A stretch of DNA of 36,986 bases from Limisphaerales bacterium (lineage in GTDB: Bacteria; Verrucomicrobiota; Verrucomicrobiia; Limisphaerales; UBA11358), in contig PMOA01000074.1 of assembly GCA_003161635.1 (NCBI GenBank), forward strand, positions 1 through 36,986, written 5' to 3'. Shown piece after piece: positions 1 through 9,044 of this stretch. Both the position numbers and the translations under genes were made by a program. Under the pieces are notes generated by a model. It ran no database searches, had not been told where the DNA came from, and worked only from the letters and a program-made list of their open reading frames with translations. Position 1 is the first letter of the stretch; the number at the start of each line of letters is the position of its first letter.

Positions 1-44
1 ATGAAGCACTTCAGGACATGAAAGTGAAAGGCCTGGAAAAGTGA
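1..44 (+). CDS. C-terminal tail of an unidentified gene cut by the window edge
   Basis: Reading in frame from base 3, an open frame gives EALQDMKVKGLEK and ends at TGA 42-44. The charged, helix-like composition and the clean stop before a non-coding stretch suggest the last codons of a gene entering from the left. Fourteen codons are too few to identify the product, and chance is possible. Confidence 0.3.
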   Translation, partial: EALQDMKVKGLEK

Positions 45-89
45 CAATTTCGGTTTGCAACATCCCCCTCTGCGGTCCCGAGCCGTCAC

Positions 90-120
90 GCTGCCTGCTG
101 AAAGGCAAATGGCAGGCAGC
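90..120. repeat. Perfect 9-bp stem-loop
   Basis: GCTGCCTGC at 90-98 pairs perfectly with GCAGGCAGC at 112-120 across a 13-nt loop. No T-run follows on either strand, so a simple intrinsic terminator is unlikely. It lies shortly after the stop of the gene entering from the left. Confidence 0.5.
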
Positions 121-188
121 GCGCCAGCCCGCGACCGCTCCGCCCCAAGGCAAAATGAGTCTGCCCGTGGCGTCGTTCGTCACGCTGT

Positions 189-229
189 CCGGGAGAGACG
201 AGACGATTTAAGTTTGGTGTCTCTCCCGG
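189..229. repeat. Perfect 11-bp stem-loop
   Basis: CCGGGAGAGAC at 189-199 is the exact reverse complement of 219-229, with a 19-nt loop. The stem is strong but no T-tract follows. Function unknown. Confidence 0.5.
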
Positions 230-430
230 TCATCGCGCCGAGCCGCCACCACCGGCAGAACAGTTTTACGGTCGCTGCGCTGTTAAAATTGGTTCGCTGT
301 CGCTCAAAAGTAAATTACGAATCGCGCGCAGGTGACGACGTGCTCCGTGATGTCGGCCAGGGTCGCGCCGTCACGGCCTGTGCGGGAAGCGCCCTACCGC
401 TCAATAGAAAAGCAATCAGATGGTTCGCTC

Positions 431-553
431 AGATAAGACACATTGTGTGACATAAAATTGGCCGCTGGTAAAAGGCAACGGGCGGCCCCGGCACGGGGGA
501 CCCCGCGAGACCCCGTGCCGGCCATTTTATGATCACACAATGTGTTCTTATCT
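431..553. repeat. 123-bp cloverleaf-like palindromic element
   Basis: The outer arms, 431-463 and 520-553, are reverse complements apart from three single-base indels. The outermost 8 bp begin AGATAAGA, and each arm contains the near-palindrome CACATTGTGTG. Inside lie two further stem-loops: GGCCGC 460-465 with GCGGCC 482-487, and CCGGCACGGGG 488-498 with 511-521. The design resembles a MITE with long terminal inverted repeats or a structured RNA. No obvious target-site duplication is seen and no second copy was found in this window. Confidence 0.75.
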
Positions 554-690
554 TACGGGCGGTGCTGGCGCACGGCGTCCAAGCACAGGCCGCGCCGTCC
601 CGCCCCCGGCCGCCCCCACTCCGCAATTTGGAGAAGATGGGTGCAGGAAAATCGCGGCGAACGTCGTGGCAGTTCAACCGGCGAAATGAT

Positions 691-743
691 TTGACCCGGG
701 GCTGTTCCCGCTTCGCGAGATCAACCCCGGGTCAATTGTTTTT
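691..743. terminator. Terminator-like hairpin downstream of rpoD
   Basis: TTGACCCGGGG at 691-701 pairs perfectly with 725-735. On the + strand it is followed by TTGTTTTT, the classic form. On the - strand, in the direction of rpoD (stop at 786), the trailing sequence is only weakly T-rich. It may act in both directions: ending rpoD transcription from the right and anything arriving from the left. Confidence 0.55.
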
Positions 744-785
744 GCCCCGTTGGAGCAGATTCAGTTATCGGTGTTCAGCCTGCGC

Positions 786-2672
<1,887 letters not shown>

Positions 2673-2923
2673 AAATTATAATTAAGACCCGCTACGGCTC
2701 ATTTTGGTTCAGTAAAACTCACAAATGCTCTCTGCCAAACGACCTACGCCGGTTCTGTATAAAAATGTGCACTCACCCATTGAACTTCGGGAGAGCGCCC
2801 ACACCAGAAGACCGACGCGGTTTCAGGATAGCCCCTTTTGGGCAAAACTCAAGAAGAAATCGCCGCCGGACCAAACTTTTAAAACATTGAAAATTAACTA
2901 TTTGTGATGATTAGTAATTCTGA

Positions 2924-3571
2924 TTACCAGTCTTTTATTGGTATATTTGGACTTTCCGGCGGATTCTTGGGTTTTAGTTGGAGAAATTGCTCGTCGCCCT
3001 TTTGGGCATCCAACAACCGTTGCGCTTGTTCTGGCGACATTTCCTGGGTTGCCGATGCCGGAGTTTGACCATTCTGCCCGTCTGATTTTTTATTTTGTTG
3101 ACCGCTGGATGACTGCGCCGGTTGTGGTTCCGATTGCCGCTGATTGTTCTCCCGGCCGGATTGGTTCTGCTGCTGCTGGTTCTGCTGCTGTTTGTCATTC
3201 TGCTGGCTCGATTGATTTTGCGCCTGCTGATTTTGTTGTTGCTGCTGTTTCTGCTGCGACTGATTTTGCCCGGACTGCTGTTGTTGTTGCTTCTGATTCT
3301 GTTCCGAATTCTGTTGCGATTGCGATTGTTGGTTTTGCTGGGACTGCTGCTGGCTCTGTTGTTTGAGCAATTCCTCCAGCTTTTTCAGCTTGGTGTCGCC
3401 CGGATAAAATTTTAGCCCGCTGGCCACCGACTCCTTGGCTTGGGCAATGTTGTTTGAAATGTAGAATTGCGCGCCGCTGTTAAAAAAATCATCGGCGGGC
3501 GCGAGTTGCGCGCAAGCAGTCTGCCATGACAACAGCAGCAGGCTAAGGCTGATGAGGAGTGACAATCGCAT
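2924..3571 (-). CDS. Secreted glutamine-rich BatC-like protein, last gene of the Bat operon
   Basis: 215 aa from ATG 3571; a TTG at 3574 is the alternative. An N-terminal signal peptide (LLISLSLLLLSWQTACA, cleavage near ACA-QL, possibly a lipoprotein Cys) leads into a short TPR-like segment (about 25-70). A low-complexity stretch of about 100 residues, mostly Gln, Asn and Ser, follows. The C-terminal segment MSPEQAQRLLDAQKGDE resembles the end of BatC-type proteins, where an L-L-A-KGDE-like helix is common. It overlaps the 3' end of the batB-TPR gene by 29 nt, so translation is probably coupled. Its likely role is as a periplasmic partner of the VWA proteins. The Q-tract is uninterrupted by stops although the DNA is highly repetitive (CTG/TTG repeats on +). 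Confidence 0.75.
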   Translation of the reverse strand: MRLSLLISLSLLLLSWQTACAQLAPADDFFNSGAQFYISNNIAQAKESVASGLKFYPGDTKLKKLEELLKQQSQQQSQQNQQSQSQQNSEQNQKQQQQQSGQNQSQQKQQQQQNQQAQNQSSQQNDKQQQNQQQQNQSGRENNQRQSEPQPAQSSSGQQNKKSDGQNGQTPASATQEMSPEQAQRLLDAQKGDEQFLQLKPKNPPESPNIPIKDW

Positions 3572-5270
3572 CAATGTCCTTCAGTTTTTTGGTGTAATCC
3601 TGGAATTTTTTCGCAGCAATCGGATTGTTCATGCTTTCCATGATTTCCAACGCGCGGTGATACTCATTGCGCCGGACCGCCTCGTCAGCCGCTTGCTTGG
3701 CTCTTCTCATCGTCTCGCGAAGCTGGGCAATCAATCCAATCTGCTTCTTCACGAAAGCCAGATTATAGGCAACATCCGTATCGTTCGTGTTCAATTCAGC
3801 CGCGTGCTCATAACTCTTGACCGCTTGTTGCCAACTTTCCTCCAGCGCGTTCAAACCTTCCGTGTCCGGCTCGAATTTAAGTTCGCCCAGGCGATACAGC
3901 GTGTTGCCCAAATTGTAATGCGCCTGCTGTTGCAGCTTCAAATCCGGCGACAACGTCGCCGCCTGAAAGTTTTTCAACGCCGCGTTAAAATTTGTCCCGC
4001 GATACGCCGCCGCGCCCGCGTTGAAGACCAGGCGCAAGTCGTTCGTGTTTACCTGGGCGAGCCGCTCAAATTCCTGCAGGGCGTTCGTGTAATTACCCGA
4101 TTTGTATTCGTGCAACGCGCTCGACGGCGACGCGGACGCGTTTCCGCAAACAGCCAACCCCAGCAATGCCACCAGCGTTGCGACCGGAACGCCGGCCTCC
4201 GGCCCGGCTCGTTTCAATCCGCCATTAGGCTCACGCCGGGTCGGACCAGCCTTCGCTCGGAAGCTTCGGCGCGGCAGGGACCGGCGCTCCGGCAGGAACA
4301 TTTCCGCCAGCAACAGCAGAATCGCCGCCGCCAGCGGCCAGTGAAATTGCTCGTGATAACGCCGCACCAGCCGCTCCTTGCCTTCCGATTTTGGCAGCGG
4401 CGCCAGACCGCGTTCGTAAAGCGTGTCTATCGTGTTGGCCCCGCGCAATGGCAGATAAAAACCGCCCGTCACGCCGGCAATTTGCTGGAGCAATGCCTCG
4501 TTAAGGTGCGACTTCACGACATTGCCCTGCTCGTCGCGGACATAATCCGAATTGCCGTTCGCTTCGGCCAAGCGCACCAGTTCGCCCTTCTCCGTGCCGA
4601 TGCCGACGGTAAAAATTTTCAGGCCGGCCTTCGCCGCATCCTGCGCCGCTTCGAGCGCACCGGTGTCGTTGTCCTCGCCGTCGGTGAACAGCACGAGCAC
4701 CTTGTGATGGTTGCCTTCCTTGAACGCGGTCAGCGCGGTTTTTATGGCGGCGGCAATGGCCGTGCCACCCTGCGGAATCGTATTCACATCCAGCGCCTGC
4801 ACGCACTGTTGAAACGCCGTGTTGTCAATTGTCAGCGGACATTCCAAAAATGCGTCCCCGGCGAACGCGACCAGCCCCATCCGGTCCGTGCCGGCTTTTT
4901 GCATCAATTCCAAAGCGGCGAGTCTGGCACGCGTGAGGCGGTTCGGCGCGATGTCGGTCGCCAGCATGCTTTTGGAAGTGTCCACCGCCACAACGATGTC
5001 CAATCCGCGTTGCTCGACTTCCTGCAAATCAAATCCGCGTTGCGGCCTTGCCAGCGCCAAAATCAAAAATGCCACGGCCAGAATCACCAGTGCAAAACGG
5101 ATTTTTTGCCGTGCCGGCGAGACTCCGACCGTCAACTGTGACAACAACCGGGCCTCGATGAATTGCGCCAGCATTTTTTGCCGCGTACGCACCGCCCACC
5201 AGAAAAATGCGAAGAGCGCCGGTGGAACCACCAGCAACAACCAGAGCAAATTTGGATTTTCAAAGCGCAT
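3543..5270 (-). CDS. batB: BatB-like VWA membrane protein fused to a TPR domain
   Basis: A von Willebrand factor A protein of the Bat (aerotolerance) operon, thought to assemble a membrane/periplasmic complex. 575 aa from ATG 5270; an upstream TTG would add 12 residues with no support. TM helices lie at about 8-25 and 58-75. The VWA domain (about 85-290) has the MIDAS motif DTSKS (97-101) and FTDGEDN. A TM at about 312-326 is followed by an Arg/Pro-rich linker (331-363), a hydrophobic segment resembling an internal signal peptide (364-380), and TPR repeats (about 386-503). In many Bat operons the VWA and TPR parts are separate genes (BatB and BatC/E), so this looks like a fusion. The linker is encoded by GC-rich sequence that looks like an inserted repeat. 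About 180 bp of repeat DNA separate it from batA. Confidence 0.88.
   Translation of the reverse strand: MRFENPNLLWLLLVVPPALFAFFWWAVRTRQKMLAQFIEARLLSQLTVGVSPARQKIRFALVILAVAFLILALARPQRGFDLQEVEQRGLDIVVAVDTSKSMLATDIAPNRLTRARLAALELMQKAGTDRMGLVAFAGDAFLECPLTIDNTAFQQCVQALDVNTIPQGGTAIAAAIKTALTAFKEGNHHKVLVLFTDGEDNDTGALEAAQDAAKAGLKIFTVGIGTEKGELVRLAEANGNSDYVRDEQGNVVKSHLNEALLQQIAGVTGGFYLPLRGANTIDTLYERGLAPLPKSEGKERLVRRYHEQFHWPLAAAILLLLAEMFLPERRSLPRRSFRAKAGPTRREPNGGLKRAGPEAGVPVATLVALLGLAVCGNASASPSSALHEYKSGNYTNALQEFERLAQVNTNDLRLVFNAGAAAYRGTNFNAALKNFQAATLSPDLKLQQQAHYNLGNTLYRLGELKFEPDTEGLNALEESWQQAVKSYEHAAELNTNDTDVAYNLAFVKKQIGLIAQLRETMRRAKQAADEAVRRNEYHRALEIMESMNNPIAAKKFQDYTKKLKDIDAIVTPHQP
4182..4280. repeat. 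Possible in-frame repeat insertion encoding the BatB linker
   Basis: This 99-bp GC-rich block (GCCGGCCTCCGGCCCGGC and a degenerate counterpart around GGCTCACGCCGGGTCGG) encodes the low-complexity linker between the VWA/TM part and the TPR part. It reads like the intergenic palindromic repeats elsewhere in the window but no close second copy was found, so this is a weak call. Confidence 0.35.
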
Positions 5271-5304
5271 TTTCGTTTCGTCACTTCGTCGTTGAACCGG
5301 GGAC

Positions 5305-5405
5305 AAAGCGGCGGTAAACCGGCCACACTCCAGACGCTTCGCGTATCTCGGGGATGCCAGGCAGTCGCGTCAGCGTTTGGAGTGCGGTGGCTTCAGCCCC
5401 GCTTT
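5305..5405. repeat. Palindromic repeat, family D (outward arrangement), between batA and batB
   Basis: AAAGCGGCGGTAAACC... at 5305-5337 is the imperfect reverse complement of 5373-5405. The arms carry the motifs CACTCCAGACGC and GCGTTTGGAGTG. The same two half-units occur at 30422-30535 in the opposite relative arrangement. The repeat fills most of the batA-batB gap inside an otherwise tight operon. Confidence 0.75.
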
Positions 5406-5426
5406 CAATGCACGGTGCGCGGCTCG

Positions 5427-5452
5427 TATATCGTAAATCGTAAATCGTAAAT
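5427..5452. repeat. Short tandem repeat next to the batA stop
   Basis: About three copies of the 8-mer unit ATCGTAAA run up to the batA stop codon. A similar 8-nt tandem array (CTTTGGA units) abuts the DUF4381-like gene at 7531-7563. Confidence 0.6.
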
Positions 5453-5453
5453 T

Positions 5454-6452
5454 TCATGGCAGCCTCCGAAACACGGTCTGTCCGAGCGCCACCTCGACCA
5501 GCAGCAGCACGAGTCCGCACGAAACCAGCCACGGAAACAGTTCCTGGTATTGGGCGAATTTGTTGATGATCGCCTCGGTCTTTTCGAGTTTGTCAATTTC
5601 CGCGTAAATTTGCTGGAACCGTTCCGCGTTGTCGGCGCGATAGTATTTGCCGCCGGTTTTGTCCGCGATTTTTTGGAGCGTGTTCTCGTCAATGTCCACC
5701 GGCATTTGCCGATAACCGACTTTTTGCCCATTCATAAACACCGGCATCGGCGCCAGGCCGCGCGTCCCAATGCCGATGGTATAGACTTTTACCCCGAGCG
5801 CCTGCGCCGCTTCCGCCGCCGTGAGCGGGTCCACTTTGCCCGCGTTGTTCTGGCCGTCGGTCATCAAAATCACAATTTTGCTTTTCGACCTCAATTCGCG
5901 CAGCCGGTTCAATGCCGTGCTCAACGCATCGCCAATGGCGGTCTGATCGGCGTTGATCGTGCCAATTTCAAGCCGGTCCAGATTTTCCTGCAAAAAATCA
6001 TGGTCGAGCGTCAAGGGCGTGGCGATGAACGCCTGCACCGCGAAGACCACCAGCCCGATGCGATCGTTCGGTCGCTGGTCAATGAACTGTTTCAAAACCG
6101 CACGCGCCATGTTGAAACGATTCACGCGCCCGCCGCGCACAACGAAATCCTCCGAAATCATGCTGCCCGACAAATCGAGCGCGACGACGATGTCCACGCC
6201 GCTGGCCTTGACCGTGGTTGCGCTTTTCATCAAACGTGGTTGTGCCAGCGCCACAATGAACAGCGCCAGCAACAGCCAGCGCAGCGCCGCCAAAAATGCA
6301 CCGGCGCGCGAACGCTGTGCCCGCGTCAATCCTTCCACCAATCGCACCGACGAATACAGAAACGCCGGCGGCCGGCCGCGCCTGCCCTTCAGCCACGCCA
6401 ATAACGGCAGCAGCAACAGCAATAAAAGCAAGTATGGATGCGCAAAGGTCAT
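5454..6452 (-). CDS. batA: BatA-like VWA membrane protein
   Basis: 332 aa. TM helices lie at about 6-20 and 55-70, followed by a VWA domain (about 85-290) with the MIDAS motif DLSGS (93-97), a conserved Thr in the ATPLT segment and LMTDGQNN. A C-terminal TM at about 308-325 completes the layout typical of BatA/BatB. The protein should sit in the cytoplasmic membrane with its metal-dependent adhesion domain facing the periplasm. The start codon overlaps the end of the DUF4381-like gene by 4 nt (6449-6452), indicating translational coupling. It is the paralogue of the downstream batB. Confidence 0.93.
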   Translation of the reverse strand: MTFAHPYLLLLLLLLPLLAWLKGRRGRPPAFLYSSVRLVEGLTRAQRSRAGAFLAALRWLLLALFIVALAQPRLMKSATTVKASGVDIVVALDLSGSMISEDFVVRGGRVNRFNMARAVLKQFIDQRPNDRIGLVVFAVQAFIATPLTLDHDFLQENLDRLEIGTINADQTAIGDALSTALNRLRELRSKSKIVILMTDGQNNAGKVDPLTAAEAAQALGVKVYTIGIGTRGLAPMPVFMNGQKVGYRQMPVDIDENTLQKIADKTGGKYYRADNAERFQQIYAEIDKLEKTEAIINKFAQYQELFPWLVSCGLVLLLVEVALGQTVFRRLP

Positions 6453-7567
6453 GACCGATTCAAAAACTCACGTCGTTTTGTCAGGCAATAAACGAGGAAA
6501 AAAATTCCAAAGGCTGTGCCGATCGGGAAACCAGCGCAAAGAATCAAACCATAAATCAACAAGAACCAAAAAAACCATTCGGCACGATAACGTGAGACGG
6601 TTAGGGCTATAATCAAGAGGATCAATCCGACGATGCCTACAAGCAACCCAATGAGCAACAAAACAGCTCCGTCTCCTAAAATCGAATTCATTTTGGACAT
6701 CGTTGCATTGAAGGCTTCAAAAGGATGATTCAAATCCACGGGTTGTGGATTATTTGCAAGATTCAGTAGGCGAAAAAGAGTGACGAGATAAGCAATCACC
6801 CAGATGAAGGGCGCGAGTTGAAGAGCAGTTCCAATAATTGCCAAGATTTTGCCTTTTGGGGGCGTTGAATTGCTTTTGACTGGATAAACGAGTGGTTCGT
6901 GTTTGATTGGCTGTTCGTTTTCAGTTGGCGTAATAGCAGGCATTGTTTCCTCCACTAACCGCAAGGCGGAGCCATGAAGGTCGCGCAACTCCGGTTCGCG
7001 CGGCTCGTATTTGGCGAATTTCACGAGGTCGCAGCGTTCCAAGAATTCGCCCAATTTTTCCTTTTGTTCCGCCGACAACAAATCCGTGCCCCGCAGCTCG
7101 TGCAAAAATTCCTCGGTCGTCCGCTCCGGCGCGCGGAAATCAAATCGTTCTTCGAGATAGGTGCGAATCGTGTCGGAAACCAAAACGCAAAACGGTTCCG
7201 GCCGGGTAATCAGTGCCAGCGCCTCCTGCAATTTTTGTTTTGCGCGAATGTGGGCCGGCACCGGTGGCTCGACCGGAATTTGCAAGCGATGTTTCTGCCA
7301 CAGTTTCCATGCGAAAATAGCCAATGCAATTATCGCCAGTGCTGCAAACACCCACCACAGCCATTCCCAGCCGCTCGGGATTGCCACCGGCGGTTTGATG
7401 TCGCGGATGTCGTTGAGATTCGTAGCGACTGGCGTCATTTGGACTGCGGCGGCAAGCGAAGCGCGACGCCGCTTTTCGCCACGCATCAAAGCGCTGTCGC
7501 CGCTGCGCTCTGCCAGCGCAGTCCATAATTCCGACTTTGGACTTTGGACTTTGGACTTTGGACTCAT
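6449..7567 (-). CDS. DUF4381-like Bat operon membrane protein with a C-terminal four-TM extension
   Basis: 372 aa from ATG 7567, which overlaps the DUF58 stop as ATGA; 329 aa if ATG 7438 is used. A TM helix (about 68-85) precedes a cytoplasmic helical domain (about 100-205) with FCVLVSDTIRTYLEERF and TTEEFLHEL, as in DUF4381 proteins found between the DUF58 and BatA genes. Residues about 240-372 add roughly four TM helices not usual for DUF4381 (family length about 150-180 aa, from memory). The first 43 residues are encoded by a short tandem repeat and a palindromic REP copy (7441-7524) and have no domain character, so the true start may be 7438. Neither start has a clear Shine-Dalgarno. Confidence 0.75.
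   Translation of the reverse strand: MSPKSKVQSPKSELWTALAERSGDSALMRGEKRRRASLAAAVQMTPVATNLNDIRDIKPPVAIPSGWEWLWWVFAALAIIALAIFAWKLWQKHRLQIPVEPPVPAHIRAKQKLQEALALITRPEPFCVLVSDTIRTYLEERFDFRAPERTTEEFLHELRGTDLLSAEQKEKLGEFLERCDLVKFAKYEPREPELRDLHGSALRLVEETMPAITPTENEQPIKHEPLVYPVKSNSTPPKGKILAIIGTALQLAPFIWVIAYLVTLFRLLNLANNPQPVDLNHPFEAFNATMSKMNSILGDGAVLLLIGLLVGIVGLILLIIALTVSRYRAEWFFWFLLIYGLILCAGFPIGTAFGIFFLVYCLTKRREFLNRS
7441..7524. repeat. REP-type palindrome, family A, copy C (distant copy of the RAYT-flanking repeat)
   Basis: It starts GGACTGCGGCGGCAAGCG and ends CGCAGTCC, forming a long imperfect hairpin. Its reverse complement matches the two copies flanking the transposase gene at 33180-33290 and 33890-34008, including the blocks GCAGAGCGCAGCGGCGAC and AAAGCGG. 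It lies in the N-terminal codons, or just upstream of the true start, of the DUF4381-like gene. Confidence 0.85.
7531..7563. repeat. Tandem 8-mer repeat at the DUF58/DUF4381 junction
   Basis: About four units of CTTTGGA(C/A) lie immediately before the overlapping stop/start of the DUF58 and DUF4381-like genes. On the coding strand they translate to a repeated S-P-K-S-like peptide. Confidence 0.65.
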
Positions 7568-8544
7568 CCTCGCAGCCTCCGCTTTTCCCGGTTCTCGAAA
7601 AATTTGCCTAAGGCCGCCGAGTAAGGTTCGTCCGTGCGCAGTTGAATGGTGTCCACGCCCGACGAGCGAAACTGCCGCGCGAGGTCGTTGCGCTGTTTTT
7701 CCTGCCGCAACGCAAAGGCGTCGCGGCTGCTTGCGTGTGCGGTGTTGACTTCGACGATTTTACCCGTTTCAGCGTCTTCCAAAATCAAGCGGCCCAGCTT
7801 CGGCAATTCCAGTTCGTAACGATCCGTGATTTGCACGGCAACGACATCATGCTTGCGATTCGCAATCCGCAACGCGGTTTGCAATTCCGACGGCAAGGGG
7901 TTTTGTGAACGTGCTGCCGGCATCCTGCCGGCAGAACTGATTTGAGTTTGACCTTCCGGCAGGATGCCGGAAGCACGTTGCGTCGGCGTGATAAAATCCG
8001 AAATGACCACTACGATGGCCCGATGCGGCAAAACACGACCCATGAATTCCAGTGCTTGAACCAAATCCGTTCCGCGCCGTTTCGGCTCAAAAAACAAGAC
8101 TTCGCGGATGACGCGTAATACGTGGCTGCGGCCTTTGCGCGGCGGAATAAACTTCTCCACCTCGTCGGTAAACAGCAACAGGCCAACCTTGTCATTGTTG
8201 CGGATGGCGGAGAAAGCCAACACCGAGGCAATCTCGGCGGCGAGTTCACGCTTGGATTGCGCGCGCGAGCCGAACAAGCCGGAACCGCTCACATCCACGA
8301 CCAGCATGAGAGTCAATTCGCGTTCCTCGACGAATTTTTTGATGAACGGATGGTTCATCCGCGCAGTGACGTTCCAGTCAATGGCGCGCACGTCGTCGCC
8401 GGGCTGGTATTCGCGCACCTCGTCGAAGTTCATCCCCTGCCCTTTGAAGACGCTGTGGTACTGGCCCGCGAGCGTTTCGGTCACGATGCGGTTCGTGCGA
8501 ATCTCGATCTGCCGGATTTTTTTGAGAATCTCCCGGGGAATCAT
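7564..8544 (-). CDS. DUF58 (VWA-related) Bat operon protein with an inserted repeat-encoded loop
   Basis: 326 aa from ATG 8544, chosen because it forms an ATGA overlap with the stop of the upstream VanY-type gene and begins MIPREILKKIRQIEI, the usual DUF58 start. Hallmarks are REYQPGDDVRAIDWNVTAR (about 45-63), VVDVSGSG (MIDAS-like, about 82-89) and VVVISDF (about 178-184). In MoxR/Bat operons these proteins accompany the AAA+ ATPase; biochemical function is poorly known. Residues about 190-214 are encoded by a palindromic repeat (7910-7977) that inserts an extra loop after the ISDF strand without breaking the frame. The protein continues normally with ALRIANRKHDVVAV. Confidence 0.92.
   Translation of the reverse strand: MIPREILKKIRQIEIRTNRIVTETLAGQYHSVFKGQGMNFDEVREYQPGDDVRAIDWNVTARMNHPFIKKFVEERELTLMLVVDVSGSGLFGSRAQSKRELAAEIASVLAFSAIRNNDKVGLLLFTDEVEKFIPPRKGRSHVLRVIREVLFFEPKRRGTDLVQALEFMGRVLPHRAIVVVISDFITPTQRASGILPEGQTQISSAGRMPAARSQNPLPSELQTALRIANRKHDVVAVQITDRYELELPKLGRLILEDAETGKIVEVNTAHASSRDAFALRQEKQRNDLARQFRSSGVDTIQLRTDEPYSAALGKFFENREKRRLRG
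7910..7977. repeat. Palindromic repeat, family G, inside the DUF58 coding sequence
   Basis: CGTGCTGCCGGCATCC at 7910 onward (24-nt arm, 7910-7933) pairs with 7954-7977 with two mismatches across a 20-nt loop. The same element occurs at 11101-11190. Here it is translated in frame and adds about 23 residues to the DUF58 protein. Confidence 0.9.
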
Positions 8545-9044
8545 TTTTGAAAAATTTGTTTTGCCTCCGGCGGGCCGACAAAACGCCAGTGCCACGGTTC
8601 GTAATTCACTCCGCGGGAATTGTTGCGTGGAAAAGATAATTCAAAGCCGAAACGCGCCGCGTTGGCTTGCAGCCAATAGAACGCACGTGTTTCCTCAAAG
8701 GGCGGTTCAATATCGCAAGTCGGATCGCCTTCGTCTCCCAAGTCCACAACCAAACCAGTGTGATGTTCCGAATGTCCGGGACGCGCTACCCAACGAACGG
8801 CGACATCTTCCGAACCGTATTTCGCCACGGCTTTCCGGAAAAGCGATTCTTGATACGCAATCGTGCGAAGGCCAGAAATTGGAGTAATCGCTACGCCCGC
8901 GGCACGAGCTTGAGTCATTAAGTTGAGCAAGGCCCCAGCAGCGTCTGTGCGCAGCTTAACTTCACGGCCCGTTTGCCGATACTTGCCCACGACGACCAAT
9001 TCAGTTTCCGCAGGTTCTTTGTAAAGTGGATGACTTGGTGTCAT
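8541..9044 (-). CDS. VanY/M15-family D-alanyl-D-alanine carboxypeptidase-like protein
   Basis: 167 aa. The M15 zinc peptidase signature is complete: SGLRT (57-61), the H-x6-D motif in HTGLVVD (H95, D101), and EPWHW (E149, H152). Members cleave the terminal D-Ala of peptidoglycan peptides or related substrates. No signal peptide or TM is visible, so how it reaches the cell wall is unclear; a cytoplasmic recycling role is possible. It begins right after the moxR stop and ends in an ATGA overlap with the DUF58 gene, so it is firmly part of the Bat operon, which is not a standard position for this family as far as I know. Confidence 0.88.
   Translation of the reverse strand: MTPSHPLYKEPAETELVVVGKYRQTGREVKLRTDAAGALLNLMTQARAAGVAITPISGLRTIAYQESLFRKAVAKYGSEDVAVRWVARPGHSEHHTGLVVDLGDEGDPTCDIEPPFEETRAFYWLQANAARFGFELSFPRNNSRGVNYEPWHWRFVGPPEAKQIFQK

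Larger units (their letters stand above)
45..785. other. Non-coding, hairpin-rich intergenic region
   Basis: No convincing gene lies in these 741 bases. The open frames here (for example 55-450 and 529-936 on +) have repeat-like, arginine-rich translations and no recognisable domain. The stretch holds two perfect stem-loops (90-120, 189-229), a 123-bp cloverleaf-like palindrome (431-553) and a terminator-like hairpin (691-743). I looked for the conserved cores of RNase P RNA, tmRNA and SRP RNA and for a tRNA T-arm and found none. A structured non-coding RNA of unknown type cannot be excluded. Confidence 0.5.

Noticed and set aside
45-690. Possible RNase P RNA, tmRNA, SRP RNA or tRNA in the hairpin-rich start region
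   Set aside because: None of the conserved core sequences of these RNAs was found on either strand.
2673-2682. TATAAT box just upstream of rpoD
   Set aside because: It lies 2 nt from the ATG and has no -35 at the right distance; probably chance in an A/T-rich stretch.
2725-2907. 60-codon + ORF between rpoD and the Bat operon
   Set aside because: No ribosome binding site, no homology recognised, odd composition; treated as non-coding.
3552-5141. 529-codon + frame opposite batB
   Set aside because: Shadow of the VWA/TPR gene; Arg/Gln-rich translation without recognisable motifs.
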